From Streptomyces gilvus (GTDB taxonomy: Bacteria; Actinomycetota; Actinomycetes; Streptomycetales; Streptomycetaceae), in NCBI RefSeq assembly GCF_022513565.1, contig NZ_JAKWBE010000031.1:41670-105669 (forward strand): a DNA stretch of 64,000 bases. The letters are read 5' to 3'. Position 1 is the stretch's first letter. Every line of letters starts with the position of its first letter. Positions 8,117 to 16,290 of the stretch are shown here, in pieces. The translations under genes were made by a program, and so were the position numbers. The notes under the pieces were generated by a model. It did no database searches, was not told the origin of the DNA, and saw only the letters and a program-made list of their open reading frames with translations.

Positions 8117-9685
8117 TCAGCCGATGGCGTACGCCCGGTACACCGTCTCCACCGAGCTGTCCCCGGCGGCGTCCGTCACCTCGGAGCGCAGGGCGACGGC
8201 GCCGGAGGCCGGGTTGTGGACGGACGCCTGCCAGGCCGTGCCGGAGTGGGTCACGGTCGCCGCCTTCCAGGTCCTGCCGCCGTCGGCGGAGGACCAGACC
8301 CGCACGGACTTGACGCCCACGTCGGTGAGCCTTGTGCCGTCTCCCTGGGACTCGCGCCCGGGAGTCACGCCGACCGTCGTGGTGGTGTTCGGCGCGGCCT
8401 GGTTGTGGCCGTTGAGCCCGGTCGGCAGGAAACGGGTCAGGAAGACCGGCGCGACCGACGACCTGGCCGGGTCGGCCACCTTGAAGTGCCAGTCGAGGGT
8501 GACGCGCGACGACAGCATGCCGGCGGGGAAGGTGATGCCCGGGCGGTAGCGGTGGCCGTCGACGGTCAGGCGGTACCAGCCGGCCGAGCGGACGGCGGCG
8601 GAGAACTCGTCGTACTCGGTACGCCAGTTGGTCAGGGTCTGCTTCTTGACGGTGGTGCCGCCCTTGGACAGGACCACCGTCTCCTTCGTCGTGTCGCCCC
8701 AACCACCGCCGATGTCGGTGTCGTTGACCAGGGCGTCCGGCCAGAAGGTGACGGATCTGTGGCCGAGCACCGGCAGGTTGTCCGTCGGACCCCACACCGC
8801 CCGGCCGAAGGACTGCGTGACGCTCTGCCCCGCCTTCAGCGTCCGCAGCTTCGGGAAACCGCCGCCGACGTTCTCGCCGTTGCTGCCCATGATGTCGTCG
8901 CGCGGCTGCCAGGTCCCGGGGGTCACATGGACGGTGGCGCCGTACGGAGCGTCTTCGTCGCGCACTCCGGCCATCAGGTCGGTCGTGCAGTCGTCGGTCT
9001 TCGGCGCCGCCTGCAACGCGGTGTAGACCTGGCTGCCCAGCTCGGTTCCGCTGCGCACGGCGAAATGGACGCTCGCCAGCCGCGACCGCTTGAACGAGCC
9101 GCCGGGCGCGGCCGGGATGCCCTTGCTGTTCTTCACGGCGACGTAGCTGTCGTCGCCCGACCACTGCGCCAGATACCCGAACTGCAGCAGCGAGGAGGAG
9201 TTGGGGATGGCGAAGAGAGAGCCCTCGTCGTTCCAGCCGCCCGCGCTGAACGCGTCGGGCATGTCCATCCAGGCGGCGCACACCTGCGCGCTGATCCGCG
9301 GCGGGCCCGTCACGTCGGCGGGCGTGTCCAGCGACACCTTGACGGCCTTGCCCTTGCGCGCGTCCAGCGTCACCGCCTTGTGCCCCGACACCTGGACGAC
9401 CTGCGCGCCGATGGTGTCGGTGCCCAGACCGTTCGGGGCGCTCTCGTAGATGTCGGTCATCGCCAGGTAGCGCCCCGACGGCAGGCTGAGCCGCTTTCCG
9501 GAACTGACGCTGTACGTCCGGCCGGACGTCGCGACGACGGTGACCGTCGTCGCGACCTTGGCGCCGTGCCGCCCCAGGGTGGTCACGGTCAGTGAGGCCG
9601 ACGCCGCCTGCGCGGAGGCGGCGGACACGAACAGCGGTACCAGCGCGGCCACGCCCAGACAAGCGAGCGTTCTTCGTCGCACCAT
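8117..9685 (-). CDS. Secreted protein of unknown function
   Basis: Exported protein of 522 residues. A clear Sec signal peptide (MVRRRTLACLGVAALVPLFVS region, cleaved near AQAASA) is followed by Ser/Thr-rich beta-type sequence without a recognised catalytic motif. The last 100 residues (RVWSSADGGRTWKAATVTHSG) look like an Ig/BNR-like beta domain often found in Streptomyces exported proteins. GAGGGGGAG precedes the ATG at 9685. It is divergent from the GAF-ANTAR gene, with a 19-bp inverted repeat in the shared upstream region. Confidence 0.8.
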   Translation of the reverse strand: MVRRRTLACLGVAALVPLFVSAASAQAASASLTVTTLGRHGAKVATTVTVVATSGRTYSVSSGKRLSLPSGRYLAMTDIYESAPNGLGTDTIGAQVVQVSGHKAVTLDARKGKAVKVSLDTPADVTGPPRISAQVCAAWMDMPDAFSAGGWNDEGSLFAIPNSSSLLQFGYLAQWSGDDSYVAVKNSKGIPAAPGGSFKRSRLASVHFAVRSGTELGSQVYTALQAAPKTDDCTTDLMAGVRDEDAPYGATVHVTPGTWQPRDDIMGSNGENVGGGFPKLRTLKAGQSVTQSFGRAVWGPTDNLPVLGHRSVTFWPDALVNDTDIGGGWGDTTKETVVLSKGGTTVKKQTLTNWRTEYDEFSAAVRSAGWYRLTVDGHRYRPGITFPAGMLSSRVTLDWHFKVADPARSSVAPVFLTRFLPTGLNGHNQAAPNTTTTVGVTPGRESQGDGTRLTDVGVKSVRVWSSADGGRTWKAATVTHSGTAWQASVHNPASGAVALRSEVTDAAGDSSVETVYRAYAIG

Positions 9686-9726
9686 CGTCAACTCCCCCTC
9701 AGGCCCCCCGAAGTCGGCCCATCGTA

Positions 9727-9745
9727 GCCATGTCACGAACATGGC
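9727..9745. promoter_or_regulatory. Inverted repeat in divergent promoter region
   Basis: GCCATGT and ACATGGC form perfect 7-bp arms around CACGA, 42 bases upstream of the secreted protein start and about 90 upstream of the GAF-ANTAR start. It overlaps the 16-mer TGTCACGAACATGGCA, a near copy of the motif at 3194-3209. Likely an operator; no run of T follows, so it is less likely a terminator. Confidence 0.45.
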
Positions 9746-9837
9746 AGACCAAGAGAGGGGCCACGCCTGATCAAGCTGTGACAAAGACGCTCCGGGTGCC
9801 CGACGGTAGGGTGGCCGCACGGGTGTCGAGGTGGGTG

Positions 9838-10581
9838 ATGGCGGTGGAGTGGCGGGAATTCGCCGAGGCGATGGCCCAGCTCGCCCGGAACCTGCTAGCG
9901 CAGGAGTCGCTGCAGGGGACGCTGGACGAGATCGCGACCTCGGCGGTGCGGCTGGTGGAGGGCTGCGACGCGGCCGGGATCCTGGCGATCCGCAAGGGCC
10001 GGGCGGTCACGTTGTCCTCCTGCGGCGGGCAGCTGGTCGAGGCGTCCGACCGGCTGCAGGGCGAGCTGGCCGAGGGGCCCTGCTTCGACCTGGCCCGGCG
10101 CGCGACTGGCGCGGACGGGGAACGGGTGTTCCGCATCGCGGACCTCACCGAACCGCAGCCGACCTGGCCTCGGTTCGCCACGGCGGCCCGTGATCTCGGC
10201 ATCGGCAGCATGACCGGTGTGCTGCTCTACACCCACGACGAGGACTTCGGCGCGCTCAACCTGTACTCCCGCCGCCCCGGCGCCTTCGGCAAGGACATCG
10301 AGACCGCCGGCTGGCTGCTGGCCTCGCACGCCGCCGTGGCCCTGGCCGACGCCCGCACCATCGACCAGCTCGAGGACGCCATGAAGACCCGGCACGCCAT
10401 CGGCGAGGCCATGGGCATCCTCATGGAACGCCACAAGCTGAGCGAGGACGACGCCTTCGCCGTGCTGCGCCGCATCTCCCAGCACCACAACATCAAGCTG
10501 CGCGACGTCGCCCAACGCGTCCGCGACGACCGCGACGGCCGCGACGACCGCGACGATCGCGACGATCGCGACGGCCAGTGA
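9838..10581 (+). CDS. GAF and ANTAR domain-containing regulator
   Basis: Cytoplasmic protein of 247 residues with a GAF sensor domain (about residues 20-165) and a C-terminal ANTAR RNA-binding domain (about 175-232, containing AIGEAMGILMERHKLSEDDAF). ANTAR proteins act as antiterminators by binding paired RNA hairpins; GAF supplies the signal input. The ATG at 9838 opens directly onto the GAF-associated sequence. The extreme C-terminus is a low-complexity Asp/Arg tail encoded by six 9-bp repeats at 10522-10575. Confidence 0.93.
   Translation: MAVEWREFAEAMAQLARNLLAQESLQGTLDEIATSAVRLVEGCDAAGILAIRKGRAVTLSSCGGQLVEASDRLQGELAEGPCFDLARRATGADGERVFRIADLTEPQPTWPRFATAARDLGIGSMTGVLLYTHDEDFGALNLYSRRPGAFGKDIETAGWLLASHAAVALADARTIDQLEDAMKTRHAIGEAMGILMERHKLSEDDAFAVLRRISQHHNIKLRDVAQRVRDDRDGRDDRDDRDDRDGQ
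10522..10575 (+). repeat. Six 9-bp tandem repeats at the 3' end of the GAF-ANTAR gene
   Basis: Six consecutive units of CGCGACGAC, CGCGACGGC or CGCGACGAT encode an Arg-Asp-Asp/Arg-Asp-Gly tail. The unit length keeps frame, so copy changes would only lengthen or shorten a charged tail. Confidence 0.85.
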
Positions 10582-10661
10582 TCGCCTCCCGCGGCGGTGC
10601 CTTATCCCGCCCTTATTGCAACCTACTTGCAACAACAGCCTGAAAGCAGCAGCATGATCCT

Positions 10662-10719
10662 GACGGGGTCGGCCCGATCGTCTTCTCACCCGGCGACCGC
10701 CGGCCCGGCCGACCCCGTC
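10662..10719. terminator. Inverted repeat between convergent genes
   Basis: GACGGGGTCGGCC at 10662-10674 pairs perfectly with GGCCGACCCCGTC at 10707-10719, with 32 bases between that can themselves form a smaller GC hairpin. It lies between the ends of the GAF-ANTAR gene and the sigma-factor fragment, so a shared bidirectional terminator is plausible. There is no T run. Confidence 0.5.
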
Positions 10720-10735
10720 CATACCCGGTGCGGGT

Positions 10736-11020
10736 TCAGACGACCGCCGGCGCGGCAGGCTCCTCCAGCAGGTCGACCAGCGTCGCCCGGGCGCGCGCCA
10801 CACGGGAACGGACCGTGCCGACCGGGCAGTCGCTGACCTCGGCGGCCTCCGCGTGCGGCAGTCCGGCCAGCTGGGTCAGGACGAACGCCTCCCGACGCTC
10901 GTCCGGCAGCGCGGCCAGCAGATCCAGCAGCGCGACGCCGTCGTCGAAGCCTGGCAGGTCGCACGGCTGGGCGAGCTCGACGGCCAGCTGCCAGGTACGG
11001 ATATCCACAGGGGACAACAC
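10736..11020 (-). pseudogene. 5'-truncated sigma-70 family (ECF-like) sigma factor
   Basis: Only the C-terminal part of a sigma factor is present: 94 residues with region 4, containing LLAALPDERREAFVLTQLAGLPHAEAAEV and a CPVGTVRSRVARARA helix-turn-helix that would bind the -35 element. Region 2, needed for core RNA polymerase binding and -10 recognition, is missing; no frame upstream (11020-11300 minus strand) restores it, because that DNA is occupied by the divergent lipoprotein gene. An ATG at 11020 would allow a short product, so a regulatory remnant is possible, but a decayed gene is the simpler reading. Confidence 0.65.
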
Positions 11021-11096
11021 TCAATCCACAGGCTGTGATCCCCACCATGAATCGGGGGCATCCTGGTGTCCGTACAGGCGGACCGGGAGGTGCGGG

Positions 11097-11669
11097 ATGC
11101 GGTGGTGGGCCGGGGTGTGGGTGGCGGCCGGGGTGGTCGCGCTGGCGGCGTGCGGCGGGTCCACGGGAGGTGGTGGCGGGTCGGCCTCGCCGTCCCCCGG
11201 CCGTTCGTCGGGACCACCCGCCAGTCCGTCACGACCACCCGCCAGCCCGTCCGTGAGCCGATCCTCACCCCCTCCGGCCAGCCCCTCCGGAAGCCGGTCC
11301 GCGTCCCCGAGCGCGTCCGCCTCCCCGGCGGGCTGTGTCGCCGGGCACGCGGAGGTCACCGTCGCGCCGGGCGACCCGGTCGAACGGCAGCTGTGCATAC
11401 GGCCCGGCACCGTCGTGACGCTGGTGCTCCGGCCCCGCGTCGACGACCGCCGCTGGACGGCCGTGAACACCTCCGCCCCCGCCTTCGTCGTCGTCTCCGG
11501 CTGGCGCCGGGACACGGACGGCACCGCGCACGCCTCGCTGCGCAGCGCCGGCACCCGGGGCGGCACGGCCAGGATCACCGCGCTGGCGAAGGCCCCGGAC
11601 GTGGCGGGCGCGGCCCGGCCCGCCTTCACCCTGCGGGTGAGTGTGGTGCCGTACCCGACGCAGGGGTAG
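11097..11669 (+). CDS. Small exported lipoprotein of unknown function
   Basis: 190-residue predicted lipoprotein. The signal peptide ends VALAAC (lipidated Cys about 20), followed by a long Ser/Pro/Gly spacer of roughly 55 residues typical of wall-spanning linkers, and then a beta-rich domain beginning CVAGHAEVTVAPGDPVERQLC and ending with RVSVVPYP. GGGAGG lies five bases upstream of the ATG. The MFS gene starts ten bases after its stop, so they are probably co-transcribed. Function unknown; the domain has the look of a small extracellular sensor or binding domain. Confidence 0.8.
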   Translation: MRWWAGVWVAAGVVALAACGGSTGGGGGSASPSPGRSSGPPASPSRPPASPSVSRSSPPPASPSGSRSASPSASASPAGCVAGHAEVTVAPGDPVERQLCIRPGTVVTLVLRPRVDDRRWTAVNTSAPAFVVVSGWRRDTDGTAHASLRSAGTRGGTARITALAKAPDVAGAARPAFTLRVSVVPYPTQG

Positions 11670-11678
11670 GCACCGCGG

Positions 11679-12896
11679 ATGACCTTGATGCGCCCGTGGC
11701 GGTTCGTGGTGTGGTTCGGGACCGTCAGTCTGCTCGCCGACTTCGTGTACGAGGGCGCCCGCTCGGTCACCGGCCCGCTGCTGGCGTCGCTGGGCGCGTC
11801 GGCGCTGGTGGTGGGCGTGGTGACGGGGGCCGGGGAGGCGGCGGCACTGGGGCTTCGGCTGGTCTCCGGCCCGCTCGCGGACCGTACCCGCCGCTTCTGG
11901 GGGCTGGCGATCGCCGGATACGCGCTGACGGTGGTCTCCGTGCCGCTGCTGGGCGTGGTCGGCACGCTGTGGGCGGCCTGCGTGCTGGTGATCGCCGAGC
12001 GGGTCGGGAAGGCCGTGCGGTCCCCGGCGAAGGACACGCTCCTGTCCCATGCCACCGCCGCGACCGGCCGTGGCCGCGGGTTCGCCGTGCACGAGGCGAT
12101 GGACCAGGTCGGCGCGCTGATCGGCCCCCTCGTCGTGGCCGGCGTGCTCGCCCTCACCGGCGGTGACTACGCCCCCGCGCTCGGCGTCCTCGCCCTCCCC
12201 GGCGTCGCGGTACTGGCCCTGCTGGTGTGGCTGCGGGCAAGGGTCCCCGACCCACGGTCGTACGAAGAGGAACCCGAACCGCACGCGCGCAAACCCCACG
12301 AAAACGACCCCGCTGCCTCCGACTCCGCACCCGCCACCGCGCCCGCGCCCGGCGGCCAACTGCCGCGCGCCTTCTGGACGTACGCGGCGTTCACCGCCGC
12401 CACCACCGCCGGCTTCACCACCTTCGGCGTGCTCTCGTACCACCTCGTCGAACGGCATCTGCTGACCGCCGCCTGGGTGCCCGTCCTGTACGCCGCCGCC
12501 ATGGCCGTCGACGCGCTCGCCGCACTGGCGACCGGCTGGCTGTACGACCGTCACGGGGCCCGCGTGCTGGTCGCCCTGCCGGTGCTGGCGGCCGTGGTCC
12601 CGGCGCTGGCGTTCACACGGACCGTGGGGCTCGCGGTGGCGGGTTCCCTGGTGTGGGGCGCGGCCATGGGCATCCAGGAGTCCACCCTGCGCGCGACGGT
12701 CGCCGACCTGGTGCCGCCGGGCCGGCGCGCGACGGCCTACGGCGTCTTCGCCGGGGTGGTGGGCGCGGCGAGCCTGGCGGGCGGGGCGCTGACCGGCGCG
12801 CTGTACGGCACGTCGATCCCGGCGCTGATCGCGGTGGTGGTCGGCGTGCAGGTGGTGGCGCTGGTGCTGCTCGGGGTCAGCGCGCGCACGCCGTAG
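11679..12896 (+). CDS. MFS transporter
   Basis: Integral membrane protein of 405 residues with about 12 hydrophobic segments in two halves joined by a hydrophilic loop around residues 195-225 (rich in Glu, Pro, Ala). The loop-2 motif appears as GPLADRTRRFWG and the second-half equivalent as GWLYDRHGARV. It resembles drug or multi-substrate efflux permeases of the major facilitator superfamily; substrate cannot be predicted. Follows the lipoprotein gene by ten bases. Confidence 0.92.
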   Translation: MTLMRPWRFVVWFGTVSLLADFVYEGARSVTGPLLASLGASALVVGVVTGAGEAAALGLRLVSGPLADRTRRFWGLAIAGYALTVVSVPLLGVVGTLWAACVLVIAERVGKAVRSPAKDTLLSHATAATGRGRGFAVHEAMDQVGALIGPLVVAGVLALTGGDYAPALGVLALPGVAVLALLVWLRARVPDPRSYEEEPEPHARKPHENDPAASDSAPATAPAPGGQLPRAFWTYAAFTAATTAGFTTFGVLSYHLVERHLLTAAWVPVLYAAAMAVDALAALATGWLYDRHGARVLVALPVLAAVVPALAFTRTVGLAVAGSLVWGAAMGIQESTLRATVADLVPPGRRATAYGVFAGVVGAASLAGGALTGALYGTSIPALIAVVVGVQVVALVLLGVSARTP

Positions 12897-12914
12897 CGCC
12901 TGTGGCCGGCCCGC

Positions 12915-13412
12915 TCAGCCGGTCGTCGGTACGTCGTCCTCGCCGATGCACCGGGTGTGCGGGGCGAGCGGCCGTACCGCGCCGCTGAGTTCGACGAGGA
13001 CGTCGTCGACGGCGGTGACCCGGTCGGAGATCTCGATCTCCACGGCGGGGTCGCGGCCGTAGGTGACCAGCACCTTGTGGCCGTCGTGCGGCTTCGGCCG
13101 CCAGACCCAGTCGACGTCGTCGACGTTCACGCAGGCGTCGGTCGTGGCGGCCGGCGGCTCCAGCCCGCAGCGCGCGGTCACCGCGCCGTCCCCCCACACG
13201 GCAGCTCCGGGCACCCCGACATCGCCGCGCTCGAACCCCGCGAGCCCGGAGGGATACCCCTCCGCAACCCGCCGACAGGCGGCACTGTCCCCCCGGGCCG
13301 CGGCGTGCAGCCCATAGCCGTTCGCCCGCACCTCATGCACGACCAGCGCGCCGCCGAGAACCAGTCCCGCGACCCCCACACCCACCCCGCCCCACACCCT
13401 GCCGGCCCCCAC
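12915..13412 (-). CDS. DUF3515 family membrane-anchored protein
   Basis: 165 residues with one N-terminal hydrophobic segment (about residues 8-25) and an extracytoplasmic domain. The order ARRG..C..V, GAAVWGDGAVTARCGLEPPAATTDACV and VDWVWRP matches the actinobacterial DUF3515 family, including paired cysteines likely forming a disulfide. Function is not known. It is convergent with the MFS gene, 18 bases away, and lies downstream of the repeat-rich region that follows the kinase gene. Confidence 0.85.
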   Translation of the reverse strand: MGAGRVWGGVGVGVAGLVLGGALVVHEVRANGYGLHAAARGDSAACRRVAEGYPSGLAGFERGDVGVPGAAVWGDGAVTARCGLEPPAATTDACVNVDDVDWVWRPKPHDGHKVLVTYGRDPAVEIEISDRVTAVDDVLVELSGAVRPLAPHTRCIGEDDVPTTG

Positions 13413-13668
13413 GCCCAGCCCCTCCCCGTCGACCGATCACCCCAGTCTTCCACCGCCCCCCACACCGCCCTCGGGCCCCTCCCGCATCCCGCGACCCGGC
13501 CTCCGCCCACCCTTCACCCCCTTGCGCACCCCCGGTCGCTCTCCGAGAACCCCAGCTGCCTCAGGAGCCCGCCCGGGGACCAGGCCCTGACGTCCCGGAC
13601 CGCCCCCCCGCCCGGCTCCGAAACACCGGGCGGGGCGGTGCCCGTACGCCGGTCCGAGGCCCGCGTCA
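13413..13668. other. Non-coding spacer, C-rich on plus strand
   Basis: With the adjoining repeat this makes a gene-free stretch of about 557 bases between the DUF3515 start and the kinase stop. This part has no tandem structure; a promoter for the DUF3515 gene must lie here but no standard -35/-10 pair stands out. Confidence 0.4.
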
Positions 13669-13973
13669 GCCCGCCCCACAGACCCTCCCCGACCCGCCTC
13701 AACCCCGCCCCACAGACCCTCCGCGACCCGCGTCAGCCCTCCCCACAGACCCTCCGCGACCCGCCTCAACCCCGCCCCACAGACCCTCGGCGACCCGCCT
13801 CAACCCCGCCCCACAGACCCTCCGCGACCCGCCTCAACCCCGCCCCACAGACCCTCCGCGACCCGCCTCAACCCCGCCCCACAGACCCTCCGCGACCCGC
13901 CTCAACCCCGCCCCACAAACCCTCCGCGACCCGCCTCAACCCCGCCCCACAAACCCTCCGCGACCCGCCTCAA
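13669..13973. repeat. 34-bp tandem repeat array, nine units
   Basis: Nine head-to-tail units of 34 bp (one of 33) begin at 13669, 13703, 13737, 13770, 13804, 13838, 13872, 13906 and 13940. The core word is CCCCACAGACCCTCCGCGAC; the first three units are diverged, units 5-7 are identical or nearly so, and the last two share an A for G change. There are no unique spacers, so it is a minisatellite and not CRISPR. The last unit contains the kinase stop codon at 13970-13972. Confidence 0.95.
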
Positions 13974-15409
13974 CCCGTCTCACGGACCGTGCTCCCCGGT
14001 ACTCCCCCCACCGTGAAGCCGATCACCGCCCCGCCGCCCTCGCGCTGGAAGGCGAAGGGGGCGCCGCCGTGGGCCATGGCCACCTCGCGGACGATGGAGA
14101 GGCCGAGGCCGGAGCCGGGGAGGGAGCGGGCGTCGGCGGCGCGGTAGAAGCGGTCGAAGACACGGACGAGGTCGCAGTCGGCGATGCCGGGGCCCCGGTC
14201 GAGGACCTCGACACGGACCGTGCCGGTCCGGGCGGGCCCGGAGACGGAGATCTCGATGGGACCGGTGCCGTCGCGGTCGAACTTCGCCGCGTTCTCCACG
14301 AGGTTGGACAGCGCCCGGGTCAGCATCCCGAGCCGCCCGTCCGTCGTCGTGTCGCCGCTGGAGCGGACCGTGACCTCCCGCCCCGTACGGCGCCGGGCGA
14401 CCCCCGCGACGTCCTCGGCGATGTCGACGAGGTCCACCCGCTGCGGCGGCTCCGTGTCGGACTGCCCGGCGGCGAGATCGACCAACTCGTTGACGAGGTC
14501 GGTGAGTTCGCGTGCCTCCTGGCCGAGGTCGGCGACCAGTTCCTCCCTCGTCGAGGGCGGCAGTTCGTCGATGCGGCGCAGCAGGGAGATGTTCGTCCGC
14601 AGAGAGGTGAGCGGGGTGCGCAGTTCGTGGCCCGCGTCCTGGACCAGGCGCCGCTGGTCCTCCTCCGACTGGGCGAGCCGGCCGAGCATCCGGTCGAAGG
14701 CGCGGCCGAGGCGGCCCACCTCGTCGTACCCGGTGACCGGCACGTCGATGCCGAGCCGGCGGGTGCGGGCCACGTCCTCGGCGGCCGAGGTCAGGATGAT
14801 CAGCCGGCGGGTGATGCGCCGGGCCAGCCACCAGCCGAACAGACCGGCGGCGGTGACCACGGCGGCCATCAGGATCAGCGTGCGCTGCTGCAGCGCCCGC
14901 AGCAGGTCCTCGGTGTCGCTGAACTCCTGCGCCACCTGCACGGCACCCCGCCCGTCGCCGAGCGACACGGTCGCGATGCGGTAGACGTCCGCGTCGACGC
15001 CGACGTCCTTGTGCTCGACCATCTGCGCGGCCGCGCGCGTCACCGCGATCGCCCGGTCCGCGGCCGTCACCGGCAGCCCCGGGCTCCCGGAGTCGACGAC
15101 CTTGCCGTCCGGCCCCAGCACCTGCACGTCCGTCCGGGCCGGCCGCACGATGTCATGGCCCGGCGCCGACGAGGAGAAGTCGTCCGGGGTCATCCGGTGC
15201 TGGCGCACCTCGTCCCGCAGGTCCTGCACGACCTGGTCGAACACCGACTCCTGGTCCACCCGCACCAGCCGCGCCGCCGCGCTGTACGACAGCACGCCGA
15301 CCAGCACGGTCACACAGGCGGTGACCGTCGCGAACGACACCGCGAACGTGGTGCGCAGGGAGACCAGCCCGGGCCGCCGTCTGGCCAGCAGCCGCCTGAG
15401 CCGGCCCAC
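13970..15409 (-). CDS. Two-component sensor histidine kinase
   Basis: Membrane kinase of 479 residues. Order: TM1 (about 22-48), extracytoplasmic sensor domain (about 50-165), TM2 (about 170-192), HAMP linker (about 193-250), HisKA with phospho-acceptor His261 in QDAGHELRTPLTSL, and HATPase with the N box NLVENAAKFD and G boxes DRGPGIA and GSGLGLSIV. It would phosphorylate the regulator encoded immediately upstream. The GTG at 15409 abuts the regulator stop with no gap. Its stop codon lies inside the last unit of a 34-bp tandem repeat. Resembles the MprB/CseC class; the signal is unknown. Confidence 0.95.
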   Translation of the reverse strand: MGRLRRLLARRRPGLVSLRTTFAVSFATVTACVTVLVGVLSYSAAARLVRVDQESVFDQVVQDLRDEVRQHRMTPDDFSSSAPGHDIVRPARTDVQVLGPDGKVVDSGSPGLPVTAADRAIAVTRAAAQMVEHKDVGVDADVYRIATVSLGDGRGAVQVAQEFSDTEDLLRALQQRTLILMAAVVTAAGLFGWWLARRITRRLIILTSAAEDVARTRRLGIDVPVTGYDEVGRLGRAFDRMLGRLAQSEEDQRRLVQDAGHELRTPLTSLRTNISLLRRIDELPPSTREELVADLGQEARELTDLVNELVDLAAGQSDTEPPQRVDLVDIAEDVAGVARRRTGREVTVRSSGDTTTDGRLGMLTRALSNLVENAAKFDRDGTGPIEISVSGPARTGTVRVEVLDRGPGIADCDLVRVFDRFYRAADARSLPGSGLGLSIVREVAMAHGGAPFAFQREGGGAVIGFTVGGVPGSTVRETG

Positions 15410-16150
15410 TCAGTCCTCCCGGAGCACGTAACCCACGCCACGGACCGTGTGGATCAGCGCGGGCGCGCCGGGCACGTCGAGCTTGCGGCGCAGATAGCCG
15501 ACGTACACGGCGAGGTTCTTCGAGCCGGGGCCGAAGTCGTAGCCCCAGATCCGGTCGTAGATCGTGGAGTGGTCGAGCACGATGCCGGCGTTGCGCACCA
15601 GCAGTTCCAGCAGCTCGAACTCGGTACGGGTCAGCTCCAGCTCGCGCTCCCCGCGCCAGGCGCGCCGGGCCTGGACGTCCATGCGCAGCCCGGCGGCCTC
15701 GATCTGCCGGCCGGAGGACGGGAAGGCGTCCTTCGTCCCCCTGGCCTCCTTCGGCGGTACGTCGGGCCCGGCGCCGTTCTCCAGGCTGCTGCGGCGCAGC
15801 AGGGCCCGCAGCCGGGCGAAGACCTCCTCGACGTCGAAGGGCTTGACCACGTAGTCGTCGGCGCCGGCGTCCAGGCCGGCGATGCGGTCCGCGGTCTCCA
15901 CGAGCGCGGTGAGCATGAGGATGGGCGTGCGGTCACCCTCGGCGCGCAGTACCCGGCAGACCTGGAGGCCGTCGATGCCGGGCATCATCACGTCGAGCAG
16001 CAGCACGTCGGGCGGGGTCTTGTGGGCCTGCGCCAGTGCCTCGACACCGTCGGCGACCGCGGTGACCTGGTAGCCCTCCAGGGTCAGGGCGCGCTCCAGC
16101 GCGTGGCGGATGGCGCGGTCGTCTTCGGCGAGCAGCACAGTTTGGGGCAC
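15410..16150 (-). CDS. OmpR-family response regulator
   Basis: 246 residues: receiver domain (about 1-120) with acidic pocket Glu9-Asp10-Asp11, phospho-acceptor Asp53 in LLLDVMMPG and Lys in DDYVVKPF, then a winged-helix DNA-binding domain (about 150-244) with LTRTEFELLELL and the C-terminal YVGYLRRKLD. Between the domains is an unusually long linker of about 30 residues rich in Gly, Pro and Lys. Starts GTG at 16150. Directly followed by the kinase gene, forming a two-gene operon. Confidence 0.95.
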   Translation of the reverse strand: MPQTVLLAEDDRAIRHALERALTLEGYQVTAVADGVEALAQAHKTPPDVLLLDVMMPGIDGLQVCRVLRAEGDRTPILMLTALVETADRIAGLDAGADDYVVKPFDVEEVFARLRALLRRSSLENGAGPDVPPKEARGTKDAFPSSGRQIEAAGLRMDVQARRAWRGERELELTRTEFELLELLVRNAGIVLDHSTIYDRIWGYDFGPGSKNLAVYVGYLRRKLDVPGAPALIHTVRGVGYVLRED

Positions 16151-16290
16151 GTACCCAGTCTGCCAAGCCCTGTGGGGGTTCGGCCGAGGTGAGCGGACCG
16201 ACGATCACCCTTTTTACCCGCCTCTCACCGTCACACAGGCAACCGAAGACGTACGCCTACCGTCTTCTCACCGACGGCCGGAGGTACCGC

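Noticed and set aside
6297..9662. A continuous 1121-codon minus-strand frame across the SDR and secreted-protein region
   Set aside because: Its C-terminal quarter is the real MmyB-like regulator; the rest is antisense or off-frame to the SDR gene and the secreted protein, with arginine- and glycine-heavy nonsense composition.
9592..9837. An upstream start for the GAF-ANTAR protein at 9592
   Set aside because: The extra 82 residues overlap the divergent secreted-protein gene and its promoter and look like Arg/Pro-rich read-through; ATG 9838 fits the domain.
13669..13973. CRISPR array
   Set aside because: Units abut with no unique spacers and unit length is 33-34 bp throughout, so it is a simple tandem repeat. 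No Cas gene is nearby.
14069..16192. 707-codon plus-strand frame opposite the two-component genes
   Set aside because: Antisense to a convincing kinase and regulator; composition is Arg/Gly/His-rich and has no domain features.
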